Source: Diabrotica undecimpunctata
Taxonomy: Eukaryota; Arthropoda; Insecta; Coleoptera; Chrysomelidae
Length of the DNA: 64,000 nucleotides
Assembly (NCBI RefSeq): GCF_040954645.1
Contig: NC_092809.1
Coordinates: 78,446,935 to 78,510,934, forward strand
Direction: 5' to 3'
Shown here one piece after another: positions 12,893 to 23,279 of the stretch (position 1 is the stretch's first letter; the number at the start of each line of letters is the position of its first letter). A model generated the notes under the pieces. That model was not told the origin of the DNA. It did no database searches and saw only the letters and a list, made by a program, of their open reading frames with translations. The position numbers and the translations under genes are program-made.

Positions 12893-14387
12893 CCGAATTT
12901 TAAAGAGCATTTTTACCTCATGACAGATTGTTCCAACACTGCTTCAGGTGGTGTACTATTTCAGATAGAGGATGGTTCGGAACACCCAATAGCTTATACC
13001 AGCAAAAAGCTTAATAAAGCACAAAAAAATTATTCCACCACAGAAAGAGAACTTCTTGCAATTATTCATGGTCTTGATGCCTTTCGATACTATCTTGAAG
13101 GTCGTAAGTTTACTATCATTACAGATCATAGTTCTTTATTATGGTTACATTCTATGAAAAATCCGTCACAGCGTTTGTCCCGTTGGATTTGTAGGCTTTC
13201 TGTTTTTGAAGTGTTGAAAACCTTTCATGATGATGTGACATCAGGTCACTTTGGTTTCTACAAAACTTTTAGTAAGATAGCTGAGCTATATTACTGGCCT
13301 GGTTTGCGCAACTCAGTTAAGAAATACATTTCGAGATGTAGAGTCATGCAAGCCGAGTAACCTACCTCAAGCTGGTTTGCGCAACTCAGTTAAGAAATAC
13401 ATTTCGAGATGTAGAGTTTGTGCAACATGCAAGCCGAGTAACCTACCTCAAGCTGAATTAATGGGTTCATTTAGGAACATTAATTTTCCTTGGCAAATGA
13501 TATCTTTAGATCTTATTGGACCATATCCACGTAGTTATTCAGGTAATACGTATTGTTTGGTTGTTGTAGATTACTTCACCAAATTTCCTTTAGTTTGTCC
13601 TCTTCGAAAGGCTACAACTCCAGCCATATTGAAATTCTTAGAGGAACAAGTTTTCTTGCTTTTTGGTACTCCACAAATAGTTTCGTGTGACAATGGTCCA
13701 CAATTCATTTCAAAAGCCTTTAAAGATCTTTTGAATAAATATAAGGTCCAAAAGATTTTCTACAATGCATCTTATCATCCGCAAGCTAATCATACTGAAC
13801 GGGTAAATCGCAGCATTGTTACTGCTCTTCGATCTTATACCTACACTGATCATAGGGCTTGGGATGAGTATATTCATTCAGTCGCTCAAGCCATTCGAAC
13901 TTCTGTTCATGAAGTTACCCAATGTTCTCCAGCTTATGTTAATTTTGGTAGACATGTTCCTTTGTCAGGTGATTATTTTGGATTAATTTCTGAGAATTCA
14001 ACAACCCTTCCTCAAGTTTCTGAGAAACTTCATCGTATGGATGATCTCCAAAATTTACCTCCAATCTTCGCTGACATTAGGAAGAAGTTGAAAGCTTCTT
14101 ACCTTAGAAATCAGAGTCAGTATAATTTAAGGAAACAAAACATGTGATTCTTTATTGGCGATCGAGTTTTAAAGCGAAATTTTGTAAAGTCAAGTAAGGG
14201 TGATGCCATTTCTGCTAAGTTCTGCCAGAAATATATTCCTTGTACTGTCGTTCGAGTAATATCTCCTTTAGTATATGAATTAAAAGACAATTCGACAAAT
14301 AGACGAATTGGTCAATTTCATATAAAGGATTTACTTCCAGACAATACCGTAGATGACTTAGCATCCTCTTCCTCAGATGAAGATTAA
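12893..14387 (+). pseudogene. pol of Gypsy-1: RNase H and integrase with rearrangements
   Basis: RNase H begins MTDCSNTASGGVLF (12920) and includes the KNYSTTERELLAIIHG block. After RWICRLSVFEV the sequence jumps to the integrase HHCC region (HDDVTSGHFGF), so a segment normally between RNase H and integrase is missing. A direct duplication (13299-13371 and 13372-13453) disrupts the zinc-binding CRVCATCK segment. The integrase core has the DDE residues in DLIGPYP, SCDNGPQF and HTERVNRS. An in-frame TGA at 14145-14147 interrupts a tail that continues to a final stop at 14385-14387. Confidence 0.88.
13299..13453 (+). repeat. Direct tandem duplication inside Gypsy-1 integrase
   Basis: The segment beginning CTGGTTTGCGCAACTCAG is present twice in direct succession (13299-13371, 13372-13453). 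The first copy lacks about 8 bp next to GTAGAGT that the second retains. The duplication changes the reading frame of the integrase N-terminus. Confidence 0.9.
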
Positions 14388-16551
14388 CTTAAGTTTGTCT
14401 AATAAAGTTAATCTACCATTGTGATTATTATTGTTTTGGCTCGGTTTTGATTACGATTTGGTATTTTCTTGGAACTTTATTATTAATCACCAGATACTGT
14501 ATATGTTCAGCTTATTCCTTGCTTATTATTTGGTTATATAAGTTTAAATTATTAAGCCTTTTCATTCTTATTATTAGGTACACTTATCTTTGTTTACTTT
14601 ATACTGGTATGGAACGATATTAAATACTACTATTATATATTTTGTTTGTTAATTTGATTATCATCTTTTGTTTATTTGGTTTGCCATTTTGGAAAGAATG
14701 TTGTGATTTTTTTTGTGTATAGATTTAATCACTTTATTGGTCATAGTCATACTTTATTTTAATTAATATTCTGATGTATATATGGGATGATTCTAAAATC
14801 AGTTACTAGGAACTATTTATATACTTAATTTTTAGGTTTTTTTGGTATACCTACTCTTAGGTCATATGGACTATTTTGCCTGTGTATATTTCATTGAATA
14901 TGTGGGTTCGAAGTTGTTGTTCAAACAAGTTGGCCACTATTGTTCAATGGATTTCGTAACTCCTCATTTTCATGGGAAAAATATACAGATGACTGGGCAG
15001 TACGATGTTTCATTCTTAATTAGCTAACGATCTTCAATTTGAATTCTATTTTGAACATTTTAGTTTTAATCTTGAGTCTTTCCAGACTATGTTCAATTAT
15101 AATTACAAAAGATTTCCTTTAGCTGATTTCTTATTCTCACTTATGTTAAGATATTCTTGACATTGCTACCTCTATGGCTAGCATAGTTAGATTGCTTTCT
15201 TTTTAGTAATTTATATTTTAGTCAACAAATGACTGTTTACAGTTACATTTACTTCTTTCCTTAGGCATTCACTTATTGATTTTGGATTTAGAACTAGAAC
15301 ATATCCTGTTCTTTCTTAGTAATGTCAGAACGAATAAGTAATTTGCAGTTTCTACAGAAATTGGCCTGTTCGTTCTTGATATTTTGTTTGTTGATTACTT
15401 ACTTATTTACTATTTACTTGATTACTTACTTCTTTAACTATTACTTTTTGGATATGTTGAGTAGTTATTATTGGTTTACTAAATGCCTTGTAACTCACTT
15501 ATGTCTGATATTCTTATAAATCTGTTGTAGCTACCTGATATAGTTAGTGAATATCAGCATGAAATTATTTGTTTGATGTTGATATAGATTCAATGATTTA
15601 GTCTATGAATATTGTGGTTTAGGCACATATTACCGGATGTGGGTATATGTTGACCTAATTTATTTAGATTATTTGATTAGAGTGTGAGTTGGTTACCCAT
15701 TTGCCTGGTCGATTATACCTTTGGATATGCTATTCTATAAATCTGTTGTCCACTGGTTGATCACTTTTGGATTTAGTGCCCAATTCAACACTTAAATTGG
15801 TTTATATATATCTGGCATTTTTCTTATTGTTACTTTCTGGATTATTTGATTAGAGTAGGAGATTGGTGACTCATTTGCCTGGTTGATTATATCTTTGTAT
15901 ATGCTAATCTATAAATCTTTTGTCCACTGGTTGATCAATTTTGGATTTAGTGCCCAATTGAATACTTAAATTGGTGTATATATGTTTGGTATTTTTTTTT
16001 ACTTATAAATTGTGAATCGATCCACACTTCTGCCTGATTGATTATCTTTGGATATGCTACTATAAATCTGTTGTCCACCGTATAGTCAATTTTGGAATCA
16101 GTGTCCAATTTCACATTATTTTGAGATATAGTATTTGTCTTTACGACTATTTTAGGCTACATGAAAGCTTTAATGTAGTTTATGTACTTTAGATAATACG
16201 TGACTTGTAAGTCACTTAGTAATATTTGGTTATCTTTGGATGTCTCCTCCTTTCTACATCATTGATAATCTGTGGTTAATTGTAATCTTGCGAATCGATA
16301 TGGATTGTTCGGAAGTGAGTTTTTAAGTTAGTGTTTTTAGCTACATTTGGCAAACTAGTGCCATGGCTAAAAATTTAAATTTTAGATTGGTTTGTATCAT
16401 TTGCTTCTACTACAATGATGGAAACTTTGGCTAACAAACAGTTAAGCGTCTGTTCGAGATATTGCCATGACGCACGGTTCATACCTATTCTATGATTGTT
16501 GTTAGATATGAAAAAAAAAAAATTTCATTTAAAATTTTTTTTTCTCCGAGT
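14388..16551 (+). other. Long noncoding 3' region of Gypsy-1 with 173-bp repeats
   Basis: Over 2 kb separates the pol stop from the right LTR. No envelope-like ORF is present; open frames are short and lack a recognisable motif. A direct repeat with period 173 bp begins at 15667 and 15840 (shared GATTATTTGATTAGAGT and CTTTTGTCCACTGGTTGATCA-like blocks), and a shorter third unit follows at about 16015-16115. The region may have once held an extra gene or may be a cis-acting spacer. Confidence 0.7.
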
Positions 16552-16561
16552 AAGAGGGGAG
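16552..16561 (+). other. Polypurine tract of Gypsy-1
   Basis: AAGAGGGGAG sits immediately before the right LTR start (TGTAACG at 16562), the position and composition expected for the plus-strand DNA primer of an LTR retrotransposon. Confidence 0.8.
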
Positions 16562-17203
16562 TGTAACGAGTCCGTCACTTCAATAATTCTTTATTCACTT
16601 TAAATAAAATTTTTAAATCCATATCCTCTTAATAATTTCCTTAATTCTTAAATTTTAAGTTGGTATTCAACAGAGACACCAAGCGTCTATATTTGCAATC
16701 ATAGTTTAGCTAACTCAAAACAAGTGCTGATTGCTCACTTCTGCTTCGACGTTCGGTAGAGACACTTGGGTTTAGAGGTAGGGGCCAGAGAAGGCATAAA
16801 AGGTTTTTATTTAGAATATTAAAATTTTTTTAAGAAGAAGTTGCAGGAAGTTTTGATTTGGTTTTTTTGTGTCCTGTTGGTTTATAACCACTCTGAGCCG
16901 GTAAGTTTATCCAATTATCAATAAAATGAAAATATAAAAACCATCAGCCATTTTTGAGATCCTCCAGTATTGTCATTTTTCATTTGATTCGATATATTTA
17001 TCTGAAATGTTTCCCATCATTTCATTAAGAAAATTCAACATGTAAATCGAAGGTGTTATTGATATAAAATCATATGGATTTTAATTTTACTTCCCGGCCC
17101 TAAAAAACATAATTATCTATATTTAAAACAATTTATTATCTATTAAGAGTATCGATAAAAATATTTTGTCGTATACCGTTCATTATAATATAAAATATTG
17201 AAA
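16562..17203 (+). repeat. Right LTR of Gypsy-1, truncated
   Basis: Matches the first roughly 640 bp of the left LTR with only scattered differences, then stops at the LTR of Gypsy-2b. The remaining 1.3 kb of the LTR is not found beyond the far edge of Gypsy-2b, so the junction involved a deletion or rearrangement as well as an insertion. Confidence 0.85.
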
Positions 17204-17594
17204 TGTTATTTATTTATGTCTATTTAATTTATAATGTCTTTATCAAAAGGTCCTTATTTTAATTTATTGAAAAGCACGATAATTTATATCAACAATTTAT
17301 TTGATTAATAATTACATAATTTATGTATCCGAACGGTACAAGTAAATTCGCGACCGCGAGTCTTCAGACTTAACTGGCCCTCCATATAAAAATGTTGTAT
17401 TTATATACGAAATTCTGATATACTGGAACATTCGAGAGTAGCGTTGTCTTGCATCGAAAGATCGAGAAGCTTAGCCGGGCTCATTCACCATAATTTTGGT
17501 TCTAGACCTCCACCGAAACTTCTACAACAAAACAGAATTAGTGAATAAAAACATGTTTACAGGTTAAAACTATGACTCATATTTTTACGTAACA
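17204..17594 (-). repeat. LTR of Gypsy-2b
   Basis: Starts TGTTATTT and ends CGTAACA on the plus strand, homologous to the two LTRs of Gypsy-2a. The purine-rich tract on the minus strand (plus-strand TTGCCCCCCTCTC, 17595-17607) adjoins it. Confidence 0.85.
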
Positions 17595-18605
17595 TTGCCC
17601 CCCTCTCAAAAGATGGTTCCTCCTGGAACCTTGTCGGGACTAGAACTGGAACGGTATGCTGGTATCGGCAACTGGACCCTCTTTTACAACTTCCAGTTGT
17701 ATAAAAATGACAAGGGACGGTTTTCTCTCCGCACCAGTAACTATGCGGATTGCAACAGACTAACACCTGGACTTCGGTGTCTTTAAAGATCTCCTCCACC
17801 ATATTTCGGATAACCCTCCAATCTAATTGGCGGCACTCCAACTTTGGCATGGCTAACTTTTGCACGTCGGACTCTAGTACGTGCCCTCTCAATTGAAGTA
17901 AGGCTTCCCATACATCTCGGTAGGTACGTTGGTCACGGGCAGTGTCTTTTGTTACCAGGTAGAAAAGGTAACGTGATGCATCTTGGAGTTTCAAGGTTTT
18001 ACCGGGAGCTGGCACTTGGCATTGAAGTTCTGCAACTCGACCAAACTTCCTTCGAAAGACGATGCCAACCCTGGTGCGTCTTTGATACTGGCCGGGATGG
18101 TAAGGGCCAGCGAGTGGTCATCGGGGAGCGCGAGTAGATCTTGCTTTTCTTCAGTGGTAACACCATGTCTTGCTTTACCGGTACCTCCATAGGCACCCAT
18201 GAATTCCTCAAACGTGAGGTCAGACACATCGTGGACTTGGTTTACTTCCACTTCTTCATCTACGTCGTGGTCACCTTCGAAAGACGCCAACCGGTTATGG
18301 TGTACTATCATCGGCTTTCCCCTCGGAATCTTGCTTATTCGGTAGATGACATCGTTGATCTTCTCCATGATGAGGTATGGACCTTCCCAAAACTGCTGCA
18401 ATTTGGGAGAACAACCTTTTCGCTTCTTGGGATTATACAGCCATACTTTGTCGTTCTTCTTAAAGCAACCCTTTTCGGCTTGTGTATCGTACTGTTTCTT
18501 CATTCAGCCGCTAGCGATCTGAAGGTGGGAACGGACCAACTCATGTACATCGTCCATTCTTCTTCGTAATTCGATCACATAATCTTCACCTGCTACATCT
18601 TCTCC
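17557..18605 (-). pseudogene. Gypsy-2b pol tail with macro-like domain and CCCH zinc finger
   Basis: After the integrase a tail shows the GPYLIMEKINDVIYRI block, then a region (about 18128-17752) whose order of motifs resembles OARD1/TARG1-type macro domains: ALPDDHSLALTIPAS, DAPGLASSF, RYLFYLVTK, TYRDVWEALLQLRGH, MPKLECRQLDW and MVEEIF. TARG1-type enzymes remove ADP-ribose from acidic residues. The loop that holds the family's GCGLD motif is shortened to ECRQLDW, so catalysis is doubtful. A CCCH finger follows: C-HFYTTGS-C-KRGSS-C-RYQ-H (CX7CX5CX3H, about 17712-17653). The frame runs through the polypurine tract and stops inside the LTR at 17557. One frameshift lies near 18000. Confidence 0.72.
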
Positions 18606-18608
18606 AGG

Positions 18609-19219
18609 TCAACACCCAAACTCTAGATCACAAGGTAGTCGCATTTCGCGTCCGAATAGGACTCTGGCTGGTATCTGGCCTGTTGATTCGTTAACAGCAG
18701 ATCTGTAGGCCATTGTGAAGAACGGAAGGTATTGGTCCCAGTCTCGCTGATGATCGGACACCATCTTTGTCAAATACTTGCCAACTGTCCTATTCATTCG
18801 TTCTACCATACCATCCGATTGCGGATGATACGCGGTAGTTCTTGTTTTCTTCATGCCTAGTCTATCACATATCCCTTGGAATAGATCACTTTCGAAGTTC
18901 CTGCCTTGGTCACTATGGATCTCCAAAGGCACTCCAAATCGGCTGATATATTCTTGGATCAACTTATCTTCAACGGTGGCGGCCTTCTGGTCTGGAAGTG
19001 CGTAAATCTCGACCCACTTAGTAAAGTAATCCATTACTACCAGCATGTACTTGCCTCCATTTTCACTTTCTGGAAATGGCCCAGCGATGTCCAAAGCTAT
19101 TCTTTCAAACGGGCTTCCAACATTATATTGTCTCATAGGAGCTCTCCTTTTTCGGTGAGGCCCGTTACTCGTAGCACAAATAGTACATTTCTTACACCAG
19201 TCTTTTACGTCGTCGGTTG
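18609..19219 (-). pseudogene. Integrase of Gypsy-2b (N-terminus missing)
   Basis: The frame encodes the zinc-binding end (DVKDWCKKCTICATS) and a full catalytic core: LDIAGPFP, HSDQGRNFES and DGMVERMNRT hold the DDE residues, followed by FFTMAYRS and FGREMRLPCDL. It ends at an in-frame TGA (18609-18611), which is at the same place in Gypsy-2a (23280-23282). The N-terminal part is replaced by unrelated LINE sequence from about 19220. Confidence 0.9.
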
Positions 19220-19600
19220 TGCTCTCTTGTCTGTTGTTTTGTTCTAGGATTTCTTGTACTTGTTTTTTCAAAGCCTGCTATTTCTTGTGTTTCTTGGAAG
19301 TTGGAAGTTTGCCTTTTTTCCTCTACTGTAGTTCTGCATTCTTCGTCATACCATTCCGTATTTCTTTGCCTTTTGACTTTTCCGACAGAGTCCTCTGCAG
19401 ATTCCGTTATTATTGTTTTTAATTGTTTTCATTCTTCCTCTGCAGTATCTTCATCTCTGATTCCGTTGAGTTTTATTTGCAGAGTATTTTGATATTCTTC
19501 TGTCATTGTTGGACTATTGAATTCTATTTTTTAATTTGGCTATTTTTCCTTTTTGCCACCGTCGCGATTTTTTGCCTTAATTTTGGCCCATAAGATAGTG
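19220..19600 (-). mobile_element. LINE fragment between endonuclease and RT
   Basis: On the minus strand the reading SPTMTEEYQNTLQIKLNG ... NTEWYDEECRT is similar in layout to the RKNHWFDDEC linker of the RTE-like copies. It abuts the broken edge of Gypsy-2b directly. Too short for clade assignment. Confidence 0.55.
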
Positions 19601-20314
19601 ATTTGCGTCAGAGTTTGCCTCGCGATACGTTCTGACAATAATTATGTATGTTGCCCATCTTTTACATAACTACAACTACATAGTTATTTGTTGTGCAAAT
19701 TGTGCAACCCTAAGTCCATTTTGACTGGTTTCATTATGCAAACTATGTTTCCCAAATATGTGATATGGGATATGTTTATTGTACCAAAAAACTGGATATG
19801 CGAGATTAGTGAGGATTTTTGCAATGTTTGTGATAATTCCTATTTAAAGTAGGTGGCATTTATAATGACTTATTGCTTTATGGATATAAATATTTGTTAA
19901 TGCTAAAGACAACACAACTGAATTATGTTGAATTTATGATACTTTTCTTGAATTTATGAACCAAATATATACATCCAAAGAACGCTAACATAAGAATATT
20001 ATTCATGTGTTTTACCACTAGTCTAAACTGTGTATTCACAACGGTTGTCAGAAGAATGAATTGTGAAATAATTTGGCAACGAGCACCTCTGTTGATCCAG
20101 TTACAAACTTGTTTTATTGACAATTAAAATGTACCACTATCGTTTTCATAAGCGTTAACCTTTTCCTAGGGTCTGTATTCGTTGGTACATTATTGCACTT
20201 TTTGCACTGTCCTAATCTTAATATTCATTATTTGCATTGAACGTAGTTTTGACAAATTATCTGTTAACTGTACCTAGTAACTACACATTTGACCAAACCC
20301 TAATATTGTTTTAG
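19601..20314. other. Intron upstream of the first visible ABCC exon
   Basis: AT-rich sequence with no recognised gene. It ends in a pyrimidine-rich run and the splice acceptor TTGTTTTAG at 20306-20314. Confidence 0.5.
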
Positions 20315-20606
20315 CCTACACCGGAAAGTTATCTGCAAAATACAGAAAACAGACAGCTTCAAAAACAGATGAGAGAGTCAGGCTAATGGACGAAATCATA
20401 TCAGGAATTCAAGTAATGAAAATGTATGGGAAATACCTTTCAGAAAGATTATAAGAATTGCTAGACGAAATGAAATAAAAATCATTACAAAATCCGCGTA
20501 TGTGAGAGCTGCATTTATGGTATTAAACTTATTCACCACTAGATTGGCAATGTTCTGTACTTTGTTCACTGTAGTTTTGTTGAAAGGACCAATAACCACC
20601 TCAACT
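20315..20606 (+). CDS. ABCC exon: end of TMD1, with frameshift
   Basis: Begins after TTGTTTTAG and ends before GTAAGT. It reads GKLSAKYRKQTASKTDERV, RLMDEIISGIQVMKMY, then in another frame IIRIARRNEIKIITKSAYV and LNLFTTRLAMFCTLFTVV up to GPITTST. The conserved ABCC motif KMYAWEKPF follows KMY in the family; here about 4 bp are missing right after KMY (near 20428), which shifts the frame. With 4 nt added, the exon length fits the downstream phase exactly. The family uses this segment as the intracellular loop and membrane helices of TMD1. Confidence 0.9.
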
Positions 20607-21021
20607 GTAAGTTTTGATGTATTCAATCTGTTTATGTAGGAAATATAGAATAAGTTGGTTAAAGAGGTAAACAAAATTAAAATGTATATGAAAGTAAATA
20701 TACAAACAATTCAAACAACTTAACACAAATATCAGCACTGAATGAGACCACTTACTATTTGTTGTTGCAATTATCACTGTACGAAATATCGGAATTTGGG
20801 TCAGGAACTGCAGAAATGCGTTGTGCTGTATCAGCAGAATTGATGTTTCGCGACACAAGGTGGGAAAGATTCTAATATTCTTGGCAGAACTAGCTATTTA
20901 TGATCGTTCTCGGTTGACAGCCGTATCGAAGTAATAAGAAATCAAAAACACTTGTGAGTTTTTTGATACGGCCAAAGTATACGATTCGGTGTTAAAATTA
21001 ATGATTTTTTCACATGTATGC

Positions 21022-21934
21022 TTCTCAGATTTACGACTAATAAACTTCAGCAGCATCACTAAACATGACAGTCTCTAGCACCTACTTTGAACACAAGAAC
21101 ATACACGAGGTAACCTGAACTTCTCTTGATGGAAGAACAACGAGTCAGATTGATCACATCTTAAAAGATTCAAGGCATGGAACAGACGTAATAAACTGCA
21201 GAAATTATATAGGCGCAAACAGAGACACATATCATTGTCTAGTGATCTTAACATTGAGGGCTAGAATTTCAAACACCAATAAAAAAAATAAAATGGATGG
21301 AAACAAATAAAATGTGCAAAAGCTAAGAGATGCGACAATTGCAGAACGGTATTCCGAAAACATCACTAACAGGCTAAGGAATCAAAATGTAAGTGAAGAA
21401 GGCCAGACAGGTATAGACTCCTACTGGATCATAATAAAGAAAGACGTTGAAGCAGCAGCGAAAGATGAAAAAGTAACAGAAATTTGTGCCCGCAAAAATC
21501 ATTGGTTTGACAATGAATGCAAGAATGCAACAAAAGAAAAAAATGAAGCCTACAGAAAGATGCTTACTCGACGAACTAGAACAACTGTACCAGACAACTG
21601 TGAATTACCAGACAAAGGGAAGACAATAAAAGAGGATACCCAAAAGAAAAAGACGAAACCACTTAAATAAGGAACTTAAATATCTAGAAAACCTCACCAG
21701 AGTGAAAGATTTCAGAGTATTCTATAAGAAAGTTAACATCAACAGAAAAAAACTAGCCAGAAACAAATCACCTGGAATAGATAATCTACTAGCTGAACTA
21801 TATAAAGAAGGTGGCCACGATACCATAATGGCATTACAGCAGCTTATAAAAGAAATATGGACACATAAATCCCTCCCCAATGATTGGAATATTGAAATAT
21901 TTTGCACCATAAACAAAAAAGGAGATATCTTTGA
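21022..21934 (+). pseudogene. Endonuclease end, linker and RT start of RTE copy B
   Basis: Includes the GTDVINCRNYIGANRD-type end of the nuclease (about 21176), the linker from 21314 containing KDEKVTEICARKNHWF, and the RT entry KLARNKSPGIDNLLAELYKEGG (about 21735) leading to INKKGDIFEY, where the Gypsy-2a LTR interrupts. At 21194-21210 it preserves the empty site of the fragment inserted in copy A. Confidence 0.8.
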
Positions 21935-21938
21935 ATAC

Positions 21939-22346
21939 TGTTACGAATTTATTAATTATAATTTATTATATTGTTCTTATTTTAATTTTTTAAAAAGCAA
22001 GATAATTTATATTAATTTATTTACAACAATTTATTTGACTAATAATTACATAATTTATGTATATGACCTTAACGTGACAATTAAATCGCGACCTTCGCGA
22101 ATCTTCAAAATTAACTGTCCTGTTCTTTAAAAACTTTCGTATTTATATAAAAAGCACCGTTAACTAGAATCTCGTCGAAGGATGTCGACCTGACCCTTGG
22201 CGAAAAAATCTAGAAGGTCACGCCATACTGGTTTTCCCGTCGACCCGTCGATCTTCTTATTAGAAAATACTCGAATGAATAAGCATATTAGTAATAAACA
22301 TGTTTACCGTTCTGAGTCATACGACACGTCACCATCTATCGTAACA
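21939..22346 (-). repeat. 3' LTR of Gypsy-2a
   Basis: 408 bp, starts TGTTACG and ends CGTAACA. On its inner side the plus strand reads TTGCCCCCCTCTT, i.e. a minus-strand purine tract, which marks this as the 3' LTR of a minus-strand element. Confidence 0.92.
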
Positions 22347-22414
22347 TTGCCCCCCTCTTAAAAGAGGGTTCCTCCTGGAACCTTGTCGAGACTGGAACTG
22401 GAACGGTATGCAGA

Positions 22415-23279
22415 TATCAGCAACTGGACCCTCTTTTACAACATCCAGTTGTATAAAAATGACAAGGGACGGTTTTCTCTCCGCACCAGTAACTATGCGG
22501 ATTGCAACAGACTAACACCTGGACTTCGGTGTCTTTAAAGATCTCCTCCACCATACTTCGGATAACCCTCCAATCTAATTGGCGGCACTTTAACTTTGGC
22601 ATGTCTAACTTTTGCACGTCGGACTCTAGTAGAAAAGGTAACGTGATGTTTCTTGGAGTTTCAAGGCTTTCCCAGGAGCTGGCACTTTACATTGAAGTTC
22701 TGCAACTCGACCGAACTTCCTTCGAAAGACGGATGCCAACCCTGGTGCGTCTTCGATACTGGCCGGGATGGTAAGGGCCAGCGAGTAGTCATCGGGGAGC
22801 GCGAGTAGATCTTGCTTTTCTTCAGTGGTAACACCATATCTTGCTTTACCGGTACCTGCATAGGGACTCATGAATTTCTCAAACGTGAGGTCAGACATAT
22901 CTTGGACTTGGCTTACTTCCACTTCTTCATCTACGTCGTGGTCACCTTCGAAAGACGCCAGCCGGTTATGGTGTACTATCATCAGCTTTTCCCTCGGAAT
23001 CTTGCTTATTCGGTAGATGACATCGTTGATCTTCTCCATGATGAGGTATGGACCTTCCCAAAACTGCTGCAATTTGGGAGAACAACCTTTTCGCTTCTTG
23101 GGATTATACAGCCATACTTTGTCGTTCTTCTTAAAGCAACCCTTTTCGGCTTGTGTATCGTACTGTTTCTTCGTTCGGTCGCTAGCGATCTGAAGGTGGG
23201 AACGGACCAACTCATGTACATCGTCCATTCTTCTTCGTAATTCGATCACATAATCTTCACCTGCTACATCTTCTCCAGG
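22415..23279 (-). pseudogene. Gypsy-2a pol tail with degenerate macro-like domain and CCCH segment
   Basis: The frame from 23249 shows the integrase C-terminal block EGPYLIMEKINDVIYRI and VHHNRLASFEG, then from about 22801 the macro-like start ALPDDYSLALTIPAS and DAPGLASVFRRKFGRVAEL, close to the phosphate-loop region of OARD1-type macro domains. Relative to Gypsy-2b, 82 bp are missing between two GTA triplets after RYLFY (removing the YLVTK...HVL part), which shifts the frame. The remaining MPKLKCRQLDW ... MVEEIF and CHFYTTGCCKRGSSC follow at 22617-22417, with a TGA right after the third Cys of the finger. Non-functional in this copy. Confidence 0.7.

Larger units (their letters stand above)
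7233..17203 (+). mobile_element. Gypsy-1: Ty3/gypsy LTR retrotransposon, right LTR truncated
   Basis: The element has a left LTR (7233-9205), primer site, gag, a pol with protease, RT, RNase H and integrase, a long noncoding 3' region with internal repeats, a polypurine tract and a right LTR that breaks off at 17203 where Gypsy-2b begins. Pol order (PR-RT-RH-IN) assigns it to Ty3/gypsy. No envelope gene was seen. In-frame stops at 10459 and 12021, a frameshift near 12877, a deletion between RNase H and integrase, a tandem duplication near 13299-13453 and a stop at 14145 show this copy is dead. Confidence 0.92.
17204..19219 (-). mobile_element. Gypsy-2b: truncated copy of the macro-domain gypsy family
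   Basis: This is the 3' end of a minus-strand Ty3/gypsy element: integrase, a downstream accessory region with macro-like and CCCH segments, a polypurine tract and the 3' LTR. It is closely similar to 22347-23890 of the complete copy Gypsy-2a. The element stops abruptly at about 19219 inside the integrase zinc-binding region, where unrelated LINE sequence begins. No TSD could be assigned because one end is missing. Confidence 0.9.

Noticed and set aside
14388..16551. Possible env gene in Gypsy-1
   Set aside because: Open frames are short (about 60 codons) and lack a signal peptide plus fusion and transmembrane layout; the region has noncoding repeats.
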